Assembly: GCF_900496995.4 (NCBI RefSeq)
Contig: NC_044027.1
Span: 16,764,743-16,828,742 of the forward strand
Source of the DNA: Aquila chrysaetos chrysaetos
Taxonomy: Eukaryota; Chordata; Aves; Accipitriformes; Accipitridae
Length of the DNA: 64,000 nucleotides
Direction of reading: 5' to 3'
Below the pieces are notes generated by a model that was not told where the DNA came from, did not search any database, and was given only the letters and a program-made list of their open reading frames with translations. Made by a program: the position numbers and the translations under genes. Positions 1 through 13,096 of the stretch are shown here, one piece after another. Position 1 is the first letter of the stretch. Every line of letters starts with the position of its first letter.

Positions 1-3000
1 GACAAAATTCACGTTCCAGGTTCTACTCCTGAGTGCTCAGATGTGCCAGTCTGGGTGTGAGTGCAGAAGGGTCAGCCCTGTGTCCTCTGGGCATGGCAGG
101 GAAACGGTCTGCTGCCTGTCCTCAGCATCTCCGCAGGATGGTCTGACCTGGGGACAAACTACACAGCAGCAACATCCTTCCAAACCAGCAGAACTACCCA
201 GAGCGAAAGACTAGCTGGAGCAATTCTCAAGCACTCTTTAAAACAGTGGTTTGAAATGGGGCTCAGAGCAGAGACGGAGTGTCAGACCCCTAAAGAAGGA
301 GCAGAGCTTGGAGGAACGGGTGGAAATTTTGAGCTTCTCATTGGTAGCATCTGAGATAGGAGGCTGCACCAGCCCTGGAGCCACAGCACGCTGCCCCGGT
401 GCTGAACCATCCCCTCCGATGGCTTTAACAGTGGTTGGAAGTCGATTCCCACGTCTCTGGTCCTGGCGAGAGAGGAAGGCGCAGGTAACGAGCTATGGCC
501 GTGCCTCTCCTGGAGACGACCGAACTAGAAACCCGGAGGTTGGATTTCTTCCCTACAGCCGCGTAAAAAGCTGTTAACTGCCACGGCAGGAATGGAGCCT
601 GCGAATCCCAGATTGCTGCACTCCTTTTCATGGGAGGCTCTTCGTGCAAAACCGCATCAGCAGAATGAATTAAATGCCGTTGTAGTGGCCACATTCCCAC
701 GTGCTCCTTGTGCTCTTCCACTTGACTCACCAATAAGGAAGCCAAGATATTTTGTAGAGGCTGTTTTGAAAACACTCTAATCAATTTAATTCATAGCCAG
801 AGCCCTTCCAGCCCACTTGCTGGACATTCCGCCAGGAACGTGTTTAATCCCTGGTTGCCCTGGGTTGATGGAGATGGTGTCCTCCAGCCCGTTGCCTCTT
901 GGCTGCGGCACCGTGCCTGGGGAATGGGTGTTCGCTACTGGTCTTCAAGGCCGTGCACAAGAATGAAAACGTTGGTGACAGCCTGAAACAAGCTTCAGTT
1001 TCTTCTTGCCTTGTTGAAAGGCATGTTGTTTACCACAGACAAATTGGAGATGAACACGCTGCGAGAGTCCAGTGAGTTCATAAAATAAAACCCTGAATAA
1101 TCGCAATACAATATTCCTGCAAGAAAGGTTTTCTTATCTTGATTTTTTCTCCTTTCTCTCTCTCTCTCCCCCCCACCCATCTTGGACTAATCACTACCAG
1201 ACCAGGAACCTTCAAACAGATTTGTTTGGAGACTTGGCATGAGTAGCTGAAGCCTTCTTGCTTTCCCTATGAAAAACAGAGCCCATTTGGAGGGGAAGGA
1301 GAGCTCCAGCGCTAAAGTCAGACCCTAAACAGCATACGTTGCAAACAAGATGAGAAGCAGAAAGCTGCTTAAAACATCTCTGGCCCCTTCCCCGCACATC
1401 CAGAGCAGAACTGCTTTCCCTCTGTCTTGTGGCAGCTGAGTTGCAAATGCTGCGAGGATGAACCCAGCAGCCTCCTGCGGTTTGTTCTTTACATGTTTGC
1501 GAGGCGGCTTCCAAAATATGTTTGAAGGCTGTCGGTCTTGTCTCAAACGGCCACGGGCAACGACGTGTCAGTCTGCAGGAAAGCCTGGGGGTTCATCTGC
1601 ACCAAACCGCTGCTTTAGCCACGCTCCCCCGCCGCCCTGGCTGGCTTCTCGCCCACGGCGATGCACCCGTGATAGAAAATGGGGTGTCGTGGGGTAGGAT
1701 CTATAGCAGAAATAGGTTGAGGGGCTCATGAAAACTGGTAAGAGAGATCCCCCAAGGGCTGCTGTCATCTGGAGCAGCCGGGCAGCCCCCCAGCCCTGGG
1801 GAAATGCTCTCTGATGCCCAGAGCCGAAATGCAACTGGGGCTATGCTTTGGGATGGGGGTCACACTCGCGGCTGTGCCCTGGGGAGCAAAACCCCGCCAA
1901 GAGGCAGGACCCCGTGGTGCGGAGTGAGGGGGGGTTGCTTTCTGAGGGTGGGAAGGGCCTTTCTGCTCAACCTGGAGGGGAGAGCAGCGGAAATTGAGGA
2001 TTTGATGTCTTCCTCAGCTGGAAATTTCAGCCAATGGCAAAAACAATGGAAAGCCCCCCCAAACCACCAGAATCCCATCCCGAGGGGCTGTCCCCCTAAC
2101 CGGAGGCAGGGATGATGCTCAGGCAGGAAATATGTCGGCCATATGAGTTTGTGAGTCATCCTGGTTGTGAACAACACACTAGGCAAGAGTTGGCTAACGT
2201 GTACATCAGGACGTATACATATGGATGTTCTTCTTCTGAATCTTTCTCTTTACCTTTCTGTACCAGAAAACATCCAAGCTGCTAACACTCTGAGGAGGAT
2301 GACGCAGCAAAAATAAATGTTTTAGCAAGAAACAGAGAAATGAGATTTGCATATGTTTTTCTGGGAAAAATATCAAGTTTTCCCTGTTAGAAAATGAATG
2401 TGTTGGAAACCGGCTTGTAAAACTCGAAGCCTGACTCAAGCACTGATTTGTCATGGGACTGTCACCTACACTCGTTCTTCATGAGGACTCCTCAACCCTC
2501 TGTCCAGAATGAAAGATTGCTGTTGCTACTTTATCAACAGATTTGTGGAAGAGCAAATCCTGGTCAGGGAAGTGACTGGAGAAGCTTTCCCTGGATTCAG
2601 CAGCGGGTGAGGAAAGTTTGTGGAATACAGAATTAACCTCTGCTTGCTGCAGAGCTGTTCCCAAGGAGAGTGGGAGCACAGTGATAAATGAATTTCAGAA
2701 AGCCTGGGGGTTCAGCTTGGCTAAGGGAAAAAATGCTGGTGTCTATCCGAACACTGCAAACCTGATTTTCCGCTTACATGCCTGATTATAAATCAGCAGT
2801 AAATGTACTTATGTTGACAGGCCAAGTTTTCCCTTGGATGTCGTTCTATAGGCACATGCTCCTTCAACCACAGGTGATTAGATTTGATGAAGAAAACACC
2901 GAGCGAGGTGCTTTGGTGGGTATCAGCGGGAGATCCTGTTCGATTAGCGCAGCGCTGCCTTTTGCCTTTGGACGCTCCGACTGCTCTGCTGAGGCAGAAG

Positions 3001-3419
3001 AGAGATGCCAGCAGAGACTGCGACCCAGCGAAGACCCAGCCAGTGGGAATCCTCTGTCTGCAAAGCTCCTTGAGTCTGTAAAAACTGGGTTGGAAATCTC
3101 TTAAGAGGTTTTTGGTTAATGTAAATTGCATTTTTTTGCAGCAAAGTAAAGCTTTGGTTTATATACATGTCCCCTTGAGGTTTATTCAGTCTGAGGTTTC
3201 CTTGCTAAGAAGTATGCACAGCTCTTTTTGCTTTCACTTAAGCAGGACGGAAAGCATCCTAGTGCCTGTATTTCCAAAGAAGCCAAGGCCTGAGCCTGCA
3301 AACCAGAGCCACCAAAACACAACCTAAGCCATGAGTAGAACAAGGCAAGCACTCCAGGCGGGCTTCTGCAAACTACAGGAAAGGAGTCACTTGGAAACTG
3401 GGGCAAAAGTTGAAACAGG
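1..3419. other. Intergenic DNA, no gene seen
   Basis: Mixed-composition DNA with short chance frames on both strands and no protein family features. The only structure I note is a pyrimidine tract (CT repeats then C's) at about 1150-1178. If RXRA is the left-hand neighbour, its 3' end must lie outside, or be a non-coding 3' UTR I cannot recognise. Confidence 0.6.
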
Positions 3420-3960
3420 ATTTAATTTTATCTGAATTGATTCATCTGTCCCTAATTAGTAATAACTTCCCAGTGCATGACGTAAGAATATGCAGAGGGT
3501 TTTTTAATGAATAACTCTCAGCTAAGATAAAATATAGCCATTCTCAGATAGTTCTTTTTGTACGCCAATAGAGATTTGTGCAGTCAAAGATGAAAAATAG
3601 ATGAGATCCCACAGTCACACATGTTGAAGACTAAAATCTTTTAGAGTATGGACCCTGTCTTCTTACCAATTTATTGTGGAAAAAACAGTAACTTTTGCAT
3701 ATCCCCTGGTATAATATCTGTATTTACTTTTACTGAGAGGACCCTTAAGCTCCCAAAACTGCACAGTGCATGATGCTGTACAGAGGGATAATGCACAAAA
3801 CCTGTCTACGATTGTTCTGCAAGTCTCAAAACCATCTGGCAAAAAATGGTCATGTTTAATGGCACTTCAACAAAATAAATGAAGCAATTAGTTAAATTAA
3901 AAATCTGTATTTTGCAGTTTTTCATAGCAACAATGTGAAACTGGGCCACGTGTTGATTTC
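3420..3960. other. AT-rich intergenic island
   Basis: This stretch is clearly richer in A and T than its flanks, has very few CpG and has no open frame of note. It borders the old CR1 fragment on the right. Nothing else is visible; it could be a conserved non-coding element or simply AT-rich spacer. Confidence 0.4.
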
Positions 3961-4009
3961 GCTCACCTCGTAATGCACAGTCCTTCCCTCTTCCATATCA
4001 TTCCTTTGC

Positions 4010-4225
4010 TCCTAGTCATACCTCCTTGTACCATCCCATATATTTCATCTCAGTCCTCAGTGCTCACACCCTTGAAATCCTTTCAGGCTGCTATCATATC
4101 CACTTCTCTAACTCACCTCTCCGAGCCAAGCTATACATCCAGGCTCTAATTCTTCCCCATAAACCAATCCCTCCGGGGCCCTGGCCATTTTCTGATATTT
4201 CCATGAGCTGTGCAACAACTTGTGG
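4010..4225 (-). mobile_element. Old CR1/L3-type LINE fragment
   Basis: Read on this strand's complement, the text around 4070-4195 (ccttgaaatcc, caggctgctatcatatc, then a Pu/Py-mixed tract ending in a tggacc-like block) follows the 3' part of amniote CR1/L3 elements, which read roughly 'tttgaaggctgctatcatatc...'. It is heavily diverged and short, with no coding capacity left. The minus orientation is inferred from the consensus as I remember it. Confidence 0.5.
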
Positions 4226-4252
4226 GTTCACTTCTCCTCTTCTAATGTCAAT

Positions 4253-5104
4253 AAAAGTCCAGAAACTTACACCAGAGTGAGAGGAGAATCAGATTTCTGG
4301 GTTCGTTTTATAACCGGAGTGAAAGACGAAGCTGGGGGATGCTACACACGGTCCTCACCGAGCGGTGAAGAACCAGGGCAGGACACGTTGAGCAGATGGT
4401 GATTCTGGACTGCAGATGAGGACTAAATTACTGTGTTCAAATCACATCTTTGATACACTTCCAGCTTTTATCAGATGGTTCCACTCAATGTTTGGCACAG
4501 CTGATGCAAAGGGAAGGCCAGGAGAGCAATCAAACAGCGTGAGCAGCTAAAGCAGCCCAGCGCAGGAGAAGGGCCCCGTCCCTGGGGTGCTCTGGTTGTC
4601 ACGGTCCTTCCCCACCTCCCAGGCTGAAGTGGGGACTTCTCCGACTGCTCCCACTCTTCCAGCACCTGCAGAGCTTTAATATTTACCCCTACGTGCAAAA
4701 AATCCTCGCACTTCACGGGCTCCGCCGCCTCTGCTCCCTCCTGCCACATCACTTCATGTTGCAAGCAGCTCGCCCAGGCGATGCGATCGTAAGTTAAAAT
4801 ATCTGGGAGGATGTGAGCAATTTCTTGGAGTTAAAAGTCTCTTCCTCGGTTTTGGCTTTGGATGACCCGCGCTCCTAATGCACTCTTCACTTAATTCACC
4901 CCTGCCAGTGCAAATGCTCTTATTTATGAGGTCGGTAATCACTTTCTATCAACACGCTCTGAAAATCTGCTCCTTCCACAAAACATTCCTTCAAGTAAAT
5001 CCTTCCCCATGAATATTCTCAGTACAAGCCGAGTCCAGGGCCTGCTCAGGGCATAGGAGAGGACTTTCAAAGGACTCCCACTGAGTTCAATTGGCTCAGA
5101 CCCC
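4253..5104. other. Intergenic DNA with two short ancient-repeat relics
   Basis: Two spots, 4253-4300 (acttacaccagagtgagagg) and 5072-5104 (actcccactgagttcaattg), resemble the degenerate 'acaccagtgtaaatgag' and 'tcccattgacttcaatggg' pieces that recur across bird, turtle and crocodile genomes. Between them is ordinary DNA without a gene. Confidence 0.3.
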
Positions 5105-7999
5105 AAGTGAACACACATCCACACCCACAAAGCTCTGTTATAAATGGCCTCATAGAAGCTCACAAGAAGGAAACCAAACCTTTCCCAAAGTCCTTAGGAG
5201 GGCCCGTGGTTATTTCGCCATCCTTTTACTGCACATGGACCACAGGGTTTTACCTCAGGAGGAATCTCAGGCAGCACCACAAAGCACACAGCTGAAGGGC
5301 TGTGCTTATTTAAAATCTTTCCAGAACACTGAGTTTGGTCTCTTTTTTCTTCCTTAACTTAAAAGCCAGAAAAATATCTAGAAATGTCTGTGCAGGAGAA
5401 TCAATCACATACAAAGGAACCTTCTGGGTCCCATGAAAGAGCCCGTGTTTTCAGCCTTGGCAGTTTATTCTTCCTCCTTTTGGGAGGCAGCACAGATATG
5501 TTTTCCATTTGAAATATCCCAGGGGTCTTGCAGCTCATGCTGAGCCCTCAGAAGTAAACGAGCCACTTTTCCCAGCAGCAGTCCCAGCTACAATTAAGAA
5601 ATGTTGGTTTTTTTCAGCATACCCAGACTGGCACTTGATTCAAGCCATAGGAAAGCAGAGGCACAGAGTCCACGCCAGAGCAGTACCAACAAATACATAA
5701 CGTACAAACATCTTTAGCTCAGAGTTTTCTCCTCCATATCTCTCAGCTGTTTCACAGGCTAACTAGAGCTCTTTATCAGTGTCATTTACTCAGCTGTGAA
5801 GTGGGTTTTTTATCCTAAAGCTCCGCAGTGGGGAAATAGGAACCTGCAATGAACTTGCCTCAAATTGAAACAGATATTTAACTAGAATAAACCAGTGGCT
5901 GGACTGAATAAACACTGCAGGCACTTTAGAAAGAATGTTAAGTTGACATAAGATCTGTTGGGTGAGCTCAAGAAATGGGAGACTTTATGCTGAAGTCATA
6001 AATCTTCTGGGTCGAAAAGGGAATACTGCTGAGCTCTGCACCTTGGTGCCTGGCCGGGAGAGACCGATGCAGGAGGTTTGCTGTCCCAGAGGCTGCAGAG
6101 CTGTTGGTATGGGCAGGTAGAATTCTTTCCCATCACAGCTGCTGAGGAGTGTGGACTTCATCTCCATCGCTCTCTTCTGCAGCCGCCGCAGCTCACCGAA
6201 GCCTTTAGCAGAGGGTCCTGTCCACTGGCTGTGTGAACCTGGTGTTTCACGGGGAGCTAAGGCTTTGCCGCTAAGCCCTGATATATGAATGTCTTGAAGG
6301 ACAGCGAAGTCCAGGGCCAACAGTATTTGTTCCAGCTGGGACAGCCCCAAATGCTGTTGAGGGCCAAGGCAGCAATGAAACCCAGTGGCTTTTCTGGTGG
6401 GGCTGTCGCAGGGCAGCGAAGCTGCTACAGCTCTCGCTGTGTTTGGAACCCACGGTGCCCTCGTATGACCCTGACATGTCCTCACCTGTCTCCGCTCTCC
6501 TTTCCCTCCGAAAACGCAAGGATGGATGAAAGGGTGGGTCTGGGTCTTGGCTCGTGATCTCTTCCGAGCAGCCCTGTTGATCTGAGGGGCAAGTCAGAGC
6601 ACGTTTTCTCCAGGCTTGCAGATGCTGGCAGCTGCAGGAGGTGTGAATTGCCTGCGGGCTGAGCTCTGCACGGGGCACCCAACCAATTCCCCGCACCTCT
6701 GAGACACGCTCGAAATGCCGATAGCCCCAGGTAACGTTTGGCCCCGTGCTGAGTAGAGAAAAACCTTCCGCAGTACTGAAATCCCATTTAATGTCATCGG
6801 GCAGTGGGCTTGTCAGAACAGGCTGCTCTAACACGGGTGGTTGTTGTCACCGCACAGCAGCAGCCGGTCACAAAAAACATGCGGGCTGGGAAGGAGTTGT
6901 TGTTTTGTTTGGTGTTTGGGGTTTTTTTTAAAGAAAACTGCACTTATTAAAGACAGGCTTTCAAAAACTGGATATCACAGGAGACCATGACACTAATTTA
7001 CCTGTGATGGATTGCCTGGGCTGGCAGGACCTGTGGCCTTTGCTCAGCCAGACCTGACAGCCGAATGCCTTGGGAAGGTTTGGACATGACCTCCATCTGC
7101 AAACCCCACGTCTTGAGAAAGTAGATGATGTTTCCTGGGTGTGGGCTGATCTCAGCAAAATGCACGCCATGTCCCTTCGTGGTACCTGCAGGGTGGACTA
7201 AGCAGTGGCCCACGGGGTGAGAGCTCACCCTGGCAAGTCAGCCTGTGCTAAGGAATCACAGATGTTTAATATTTCTGGTCCCTGCTCCAAGGAGAGGGAG
7301 AGAGGAGCTGCAGAGAGTACAGCAATATTTTTTCAATACATTCCATATGTTTCCTCCATAAGTCAAGATTAAACAGTAGTGCTGGTTGGAATAGAAATCA
7401 GCCTGCTGGCTGTTCTGCTGTCTTTGGAGGAAGAATGAGCCCTAGCACAGGCTCTGACCTGACTCGAGAATACATTTTCAAGGGGACAAGCGGAATTGTC
7501 TTTCACACTGTCACTGTTCTCACTGCTGCTATTGCCTTTGCAAGAAGGACTAGTCAGCCCTGGCCTCACCTGCCTGGTGGAAAACCCTGAATTTTGGTGC
7601 AGCAGCTTGGAGGCCTCGCGTCATCCTCGTGCTGCAGCCCGGTGTGGTATTCCCAGTCAAAACACGATGTCCTCCTGATCTCCCAGTCCCGGGCCACTGC
7701 AGCCCAGTGTGCAAACACAAAGGTGGCACAAGGCTCCCAGCTCATGCCTCGGCACCCACAGCCAGCGACCTCGAGCCCTCAGTTATCACCCCTCCCGCCA
7801 GCACACACAAGGTCTGCAAAGTACTTTTTTTCTCCTTTTTTTCCTGGTTTTCTCACTCCAGCAGCAGCATTTCAGTCTTGTTACCGTCACCACTCCGGCT
7901 GCTTAGCTCCAGCCACTGCAAAAGCCATCGCTGAAGGTGGCAGGTCTGCAGGGAGGAGGAAAACCCAGCAACCAGGAGGGGAAGGAATTTGCTCTCTCC
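5105..7999. other. Intergenic DNA, no gene seen
   Basis: Mixed DNA. Long frames on the minus strand over 5985-6834 overlap each other in different frames, have no domain or signal features, and look like chance frames in moderately GC-rich sequence. The stretch around 7625-7700 has a faint tRNA-SINE look but is too weak to call. Confidence 0.55.
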
Positions 8000-8175
8000 T
8001 GAAGGGCACACTCAGTATAATTATGCCAGCCAAATGTGCACAGAAGTCCTCAGTAATTGCTATGGTAATCATTTCACATGTGTGGGATTTTTTAGGCTAA
8101 AGTATAATTACAGCTAATTGCTGTTTGATTTTGTTCCTGTTTATATACCCATTAAAGGAATTGTTGAAATGTCTC
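8000..8175. promoter_or_regulatory. Candidate conserved non-coding element, homeodomain-site rich
   Basis: An AT-rich block with several TAATT/AATTA cores close together (agtaattgctatggtaatca, tataattacagctaattgct) and no simple repeat. Such clusters are typical of deeply conserved developmental enhancers. Conservation cannot be seen from one sequence, so this is an inference from composition and motif density only. Confidence 0.3.
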
Positions 8176-9347
8176 TGCTAAAAGACTTTCTTCTTTCTTT
8201 TTTTCTTCTCCTCTTTTTCTTAAATCATCTTGGAAAAAAAGGGATCATGTTGCAACACTCAGAGTTCATGAATGGCCATTAGCTCTCCAATGATCTTACA
8301 ACAAAGGGCCATGTTAAGCCCGCAATTGCCTGATGTTTTCCTAGTGTTGGGAACTGACGGTCCTTGAATTTGCAGAACTAATGAGAATCTGCAAAGATCT
8401 TGGCTGTTTGTTAATGAAACCCTTCTGGGCAAGAGGCTGAGTCTGAATTCATGTGGGGAGATTGGAGGATCTGAGCTGTTTGTTGCAAGCAGGAGAAAAG
8501 GTGCTCTCAACCAGCTGTTTTGGTGGTAGAAATGAGTTACATTTCTGCTGCGTGCTCCCCATGGAAAACTGGTCCAGGTGAACAGTGTGCAAAAAAATAC
8601 CTCTGATGGCCTTTGTTTTCACAACGGGCCAGTGTTTCAGAGTGTCTCCCTTTTTTTCTCTCCTTGTCCTGCATTGATTTTACATATTCCCATCTGCCAG
8701 AGCCAGCAGAGAGAGAAGTGAAGCTGGTGGGGCTCAGTGCAGGTCCAGGGATTCACTGGGAGCATGTCGTGGCATGGCTGGTACCTGTATCATCACTGAT
8801 TATTTTTTCTCAGCGCTGGTTTCTAACACAGTTGTGCCAGGGCACAACCTGGGGAGAATTAAACATCGGGTGTGCTCAAAATCTGGGGAGTTATCATGTT
8901 CTAATGGCCTGCACTGAGGCCAGATAATTCCCTTATCAATTCATCAAAATATGTATATGTCTTTCAGCTATCCTTCAGGATGGCTTTTGCAGGTTTTATT
9001 TTTCTATTGGAAAATTGGCTTTCTGTTAAGATGCTGAGCAAGTTTTGGGAAAAGGAACAGAAAGAGTCAGTTTTCCTGTCCTGGGAGTATCCCCCATCCC
9101 TGTCCCCATTTGGAATTAAAAACTGGAACTGGAAACGATGCTAAAAGAGGAAAACATTTTTGACTATGCCCATTGAAATGCTTTAGATTCATTCAGCATT
9201 TGTCAAATAAAAATCACACACAACACATGCACAAAAACCCCCTTCTTACTGGGCTCTACTATTGCAGCAGTCATTTTCCCAGGAGCTTCTCCCTTACTAC
9301 ATTCTTTTCCGGGGGCCGGAGCACTTGGCAGAAGCTTGTGGACATGA
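8176..9347. other. Intergenic DNA, no gene seen
   Basis: CT-rich patch at about 8186-8222, otherwise mixed DNA without open frames that look coding. Confidence 0.55.
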
Positions 9348-9665
9348 GGTGGGCGATGCTTGGTAGAAAAGCTGCTGAAAGAAGGGCTGGAGAAGGACTT
9401 TTATGAATCCTTTAAACACATCCTGGAAGAGGTGCCAGGGGAGCATCTGAGCATGCATTGCTACCTCACCGAGATGCAATGTTCCTCTGGAGGAAGGAGA
9501 GGCCGTGGCTCACGAAGGCTGTAATATTCTCATTCCCGAGCATTGTATCCTTCAGAGGGGACCGAGACCACATGAAAACAGTCTTGACTGTGGTGAGCCA
9601 CAAGCGATCGCTCCAGTCCCTCATCAGCCGCATGCACAATTCAGATCAGGGAGTGATCGCAGAAA
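9348..9665 (+). pseudogene. Protein-like relic with frame breaks, identity unknown
   Basis: From 9348 one frame reads 58 codons to a stop at 9522. Its middle (KLLKEGLEKDFYESFKHILE) has a helical, charged, coding-like make-up with few rare codons. The next frame (from 9478) reads on with PLEEGEAVAHEGCNILIPEH and then RPHENSLDCGE; a third frame continues RSLQSLISRMHNSDQG. The last two pieces faintly recall a C2H2 zinc finger (CGE...L..H) whose first cysteine and spacing are lost. If real, it is a decayed exon or retrocopy with at least two frame shifts and no intact function. It may equally be chance. No start, splice site or poly(A) supports a live gene. Confidence 0.2.
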
Positions 9666-12600
9666 ATGCAGGATTACGTTGCTAAGGGACTGGATGGAAA
9701 GAGTGGGCTGGTGCCACCACAACCCTTTGCCTTGGAAAACGGGGAGCTTGTTTGCTCTATTCCCCCCCCTCTTATTTTTTTTTCCCTTTCTATTTGGCTT
9801 CTGCTTCTGCTCCGAGAAGCCAAATTAGGTCATGGTCTGAGGCTCCAGAACTGAACATAAGCACAAGCAAGATGATATTGGCTCGAAATAGAAGCAGAAA
9901 TAGAGCTCTTTACCGTCCTGTTTCACTTTGACACTTTGAGGGAGCAGGAAACAATTCCAGGGCATGGGCACTCACACAACAGCCACCAAAAACACATCTG
10001 TAAGTGTGACTGTTTCCCATGTGGCAGATGCTTTATGGCTGCTGCTTATATCCACTCCAAAATGCTATGGGCGAGCACATCACCTGCTTCAGTTTGGATG
10101 TCCCACCACATCCAATGGATGTTAATGAAATGATTTCCAAGGGGCGACATCACTTTCCCTGAACAGAAGATGGGAGCCCAAATCTCAACCAGGAATCTCT
10201 CACTGATGCACAATTCATTCAGGGAATACAAAACAGAGATTGAAAAACGCAGCATCCCAGCTGACTGCTTATCCCTAATTAAGATCCCTTTGAGCTGGCA
10301 ACTGCATCTGAAAGCTGCTGCTCCTCTCAGCACCCGAGCCTGCATGGATATGCGGTATATTTTTAACCAGGCTCTTCTGAGGAGGATAATGATACAGCGG
10401 TGCCTCCTCCCTGCAATTTTGTAAAGCCTCTGTGTTTGGAAAATGATTTCAGGCATGGTGCTTACATGCTAAATAGCAGACGGAAGAAGAATGAGTTCTT
10501 GATTAAAATACGTCTAGACAGCCTTCTGGTTTTTTAGGTCCTAATTTAGAGGACCTAGGTATGGAGGGATTTACATAATTTCCAAAATCTGATCTGTTGT
10601 TTCTGATGGCGGTAGGACAGTTCTCATGGTCAGCCCTCAATTTTATCAGCAGTCTCAGGACATTTGGTGTTTTCCTGGTGGCCCCAATGGCTATAGAAGA
10701 ATAGCTGCTTCCTTTCCTGTAAAAATAGGAAATTCTCATCCTTAATGATCTCAGAGCAAATGAGACCCATAATGGTTGAAGTTTGGGGTGGGGAGGGAGG
10801 TGAAACAAGACCGCTATTAAATGCGATATTTTGAGCCATCTCATGACTTTTGAAGGCTCAGGGTTGCTATGCCTCTGGAAGAGACCCTTCTAGCCTTCAG
10901 TAGCTTAAAATTCCCACTCCTGAGTCCAGGACTGCCAACAGCCTGCAGAGTTTCTTTACCCAGCATCCACCAAACCCTCTGAAGGGAAACGCTGTCATGC
11001 AGGAATGACTGCCCCAGGGGACTTGATGTGGCAACTGAGTCTTTCCATTTGAAGATCAGCTTGTTCCAATTCAAGCCATGTTGTCAGCATCCTAAGGTTA
11101 CAGCAAGTTTGCTGCCAGGCCGTGAGCTGCTGCCGGCAGGATGCGTTTTCTAATGGTGCAAACAGACTCAGCGTAAGAGCAATTTACTCTGCTTGTAGAA
11201 AAGCATCAGGATCCCAGTCAGCTTTGCTTCAGGTAGCTGTGACAGCACAAACCCCACCTTGATTAGTGAAGGCATCAGGTCCGTGTATACTCCACTGCAA
11301 TTATTGCTGGTGCTCAGCTTGATTTGGAAATCAAGTTACCTAATAGCCCTATTATTTAAACTTGTTGAGCAGACCAAAAGTTGAGTCTGCAGTTTCCATC
11401 CACCAACAATCTGCTTGATTGTTTTTAGCATTTGCACCACTCAGTTGTGTGTTTGGTTACAAAGGCTCGAGGCAATAGGAACTCACCGTCAGATGCAACT
11501 TTATTGAAGAACTCTACAATTATTGGCCTCTCGAATACAGACACAGTTGATAGCCAGGGTTAATTTTGCTGGGAAAGAGGAGCTGAAACTCTTCGGACTC
11601 CACAAAGAACAAAAGGTGACATTTGGCTGTATTTTGCAGAGATCTAGAGAAAACAGGCTCTGGAGTGTTTGGGTACAAAATTACTTCTGCCAAAATCTAT
11701 TTCTCCTGCAGAAGAACCTGATTCTTCAAGGCACAGAGCTGGTGGGGGTAGGACAGCTTGCTCAGCACTGCAGAAAGCAGGTTTCCAAATGACCACTTTC
11801 TGATCTGGTGAACTAAACAAAGGCAAAGGAAGGGAGACGCTATCTGAGATGTAATTAAGTTTAAATTAATTCCTAAAAGGGCTCAAAGGAGAAAATCAGA
11901 GGAGCTTTTTGGTACTGGTAGAGGAGCCGATTTGCAATTGCTCCCATGACCAGTAGCATTAAAAGGATGACAGGATAAAAAAAATGAGAACTTCTGTGCC
12001 TTTTAAAATCCTCTGTTCTGTTGGGCTTAATGGCTCTCTCTTTTCAAGAAATGTTTCATCCTATGAATGTGCAACCAGCATCAAGAAGAGGGTGGCATTG
12101 CACATCTGGAATAATGCTTCATGACAGCTCTGTGGAGGTGGTGGGACTTGAAAAAGTTAATAAGAAACATGAGCTTGCAAAAAGTGGGTGGGAAAAAGGG
12201 TTAGAGATACAGCACAGTGGTCTGCATCCAGATCGCAGGAACATTTAATGACTCAGTGTGTGCTGATTTTTGAGCTAGAGTTGTTGTCAACTCTTTAATG
12301 ATTTCTCCATCCATGGGCCCATTAAGATGGGTTCAATGTACTTAAGACATGAGTCACTATTCCAGCCCTTACAAGGCAGAGAAACCCAGGAAAAAAGACG
12401 AAATAGGTCCTTATTATGCCTGTAGATGACTAACCCCAGGAACTCTCTAACTGTGTCATCTCAAGGGTATCATTCAAAACCAGTACGGGAACCCTCCCAG
12501 TGCCACATTACGATGGTGGCTGGGCAGCCTGCACCACAAGGCGAGATTTATTTTTGGATCTGGGTCTCACTTTCGAGGGCCATGATCCCTGCTCCCATCG

Positions 12601-13050
12601 CCTGTCAGCATCCTAGGCTTCTTCCAGCCTGGGACCATCCCGGTTCCTTGGATGAGAGCTCATTTCAAAGGCAGACAAGGCTTCCCACAGCTATTGTCCT
12701 GTGGCTGTCTGCATTTTTCAGCCCTTCACTATCCCTGCTCCCAGCAAGCATCTGCTCAGAAGCTCTGAACTTCATCTGAAAGCACACAAATTAAACTTTG
12801 AACTAAATAAAAATGCCCCCCCCCCAACCTTTACTGAAATACTCTTTAAAAACAAATCCTTATATATTCTAAACACAAAACCATCTGCGTTTCCAAGCCT
12901 CAGGAAATTACAACTCCCATTCTGGAAATAAAATACATGTTTGTCCATATATCACATTAATTAAACCCCATAATATGGAAAGATGCCGGTAAAATGCTTT
13001 CCTGATGGCTGGCAGATTTGCATAGCAATTTATCATATCACTCATTGCAA
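9666..13050. other. Intergenic DNA, no gene seen
   Basis: Mixed DNA. A short purine/pyrimidine imbalance at 9765-9800 and a C10 run at 12816-12825 are the only visible oddities. Open frames lack family features. Confidence 0.55.
12816..12825 (+). repeat. C10 homopolymer
   Basis: Ten C's in AT-rich surroundings; a length-variable simple repeat. Confidence 0.9.
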
Positions 13051-13096
13051 TTATTACTATTATTATTATCATCATCATCACCATCATCATCATCAT
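13051..13096 (+). repeat. Compound trinucleotide repeat (ATT)n(ATC)n
   Basis: An ATT run (with one ACT variant) passes into ATC units with a single ACC interruption. It reads as a run of methionines on the minus strand, which explains the methionine-rich chance frame there. The switch from ATT to ATC suggests a point change followed by spread of the new unit. Confidence 0.95.

Noticed and set aside
1..3000. RXRA 3' exons at the left edge
   Set aside because: Expected from gene order, but no ligand-binding-domain coding sequence is visible, so no claim is made.
5720..5830. Possible MIR trace (ttactcagctgtgaagtggg)
   Set aside because: Only the short core word fits; flanks do not follow the element.
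6271..6834. 187-codon minus-strand frame
   Set aside because: Overlapping frames in all phases, no coding character.
12908..13096. Methionine/isoleucine-rich minus-strand frame
   Set aside because: It is the ATT/ATC microsatellite read as codons.
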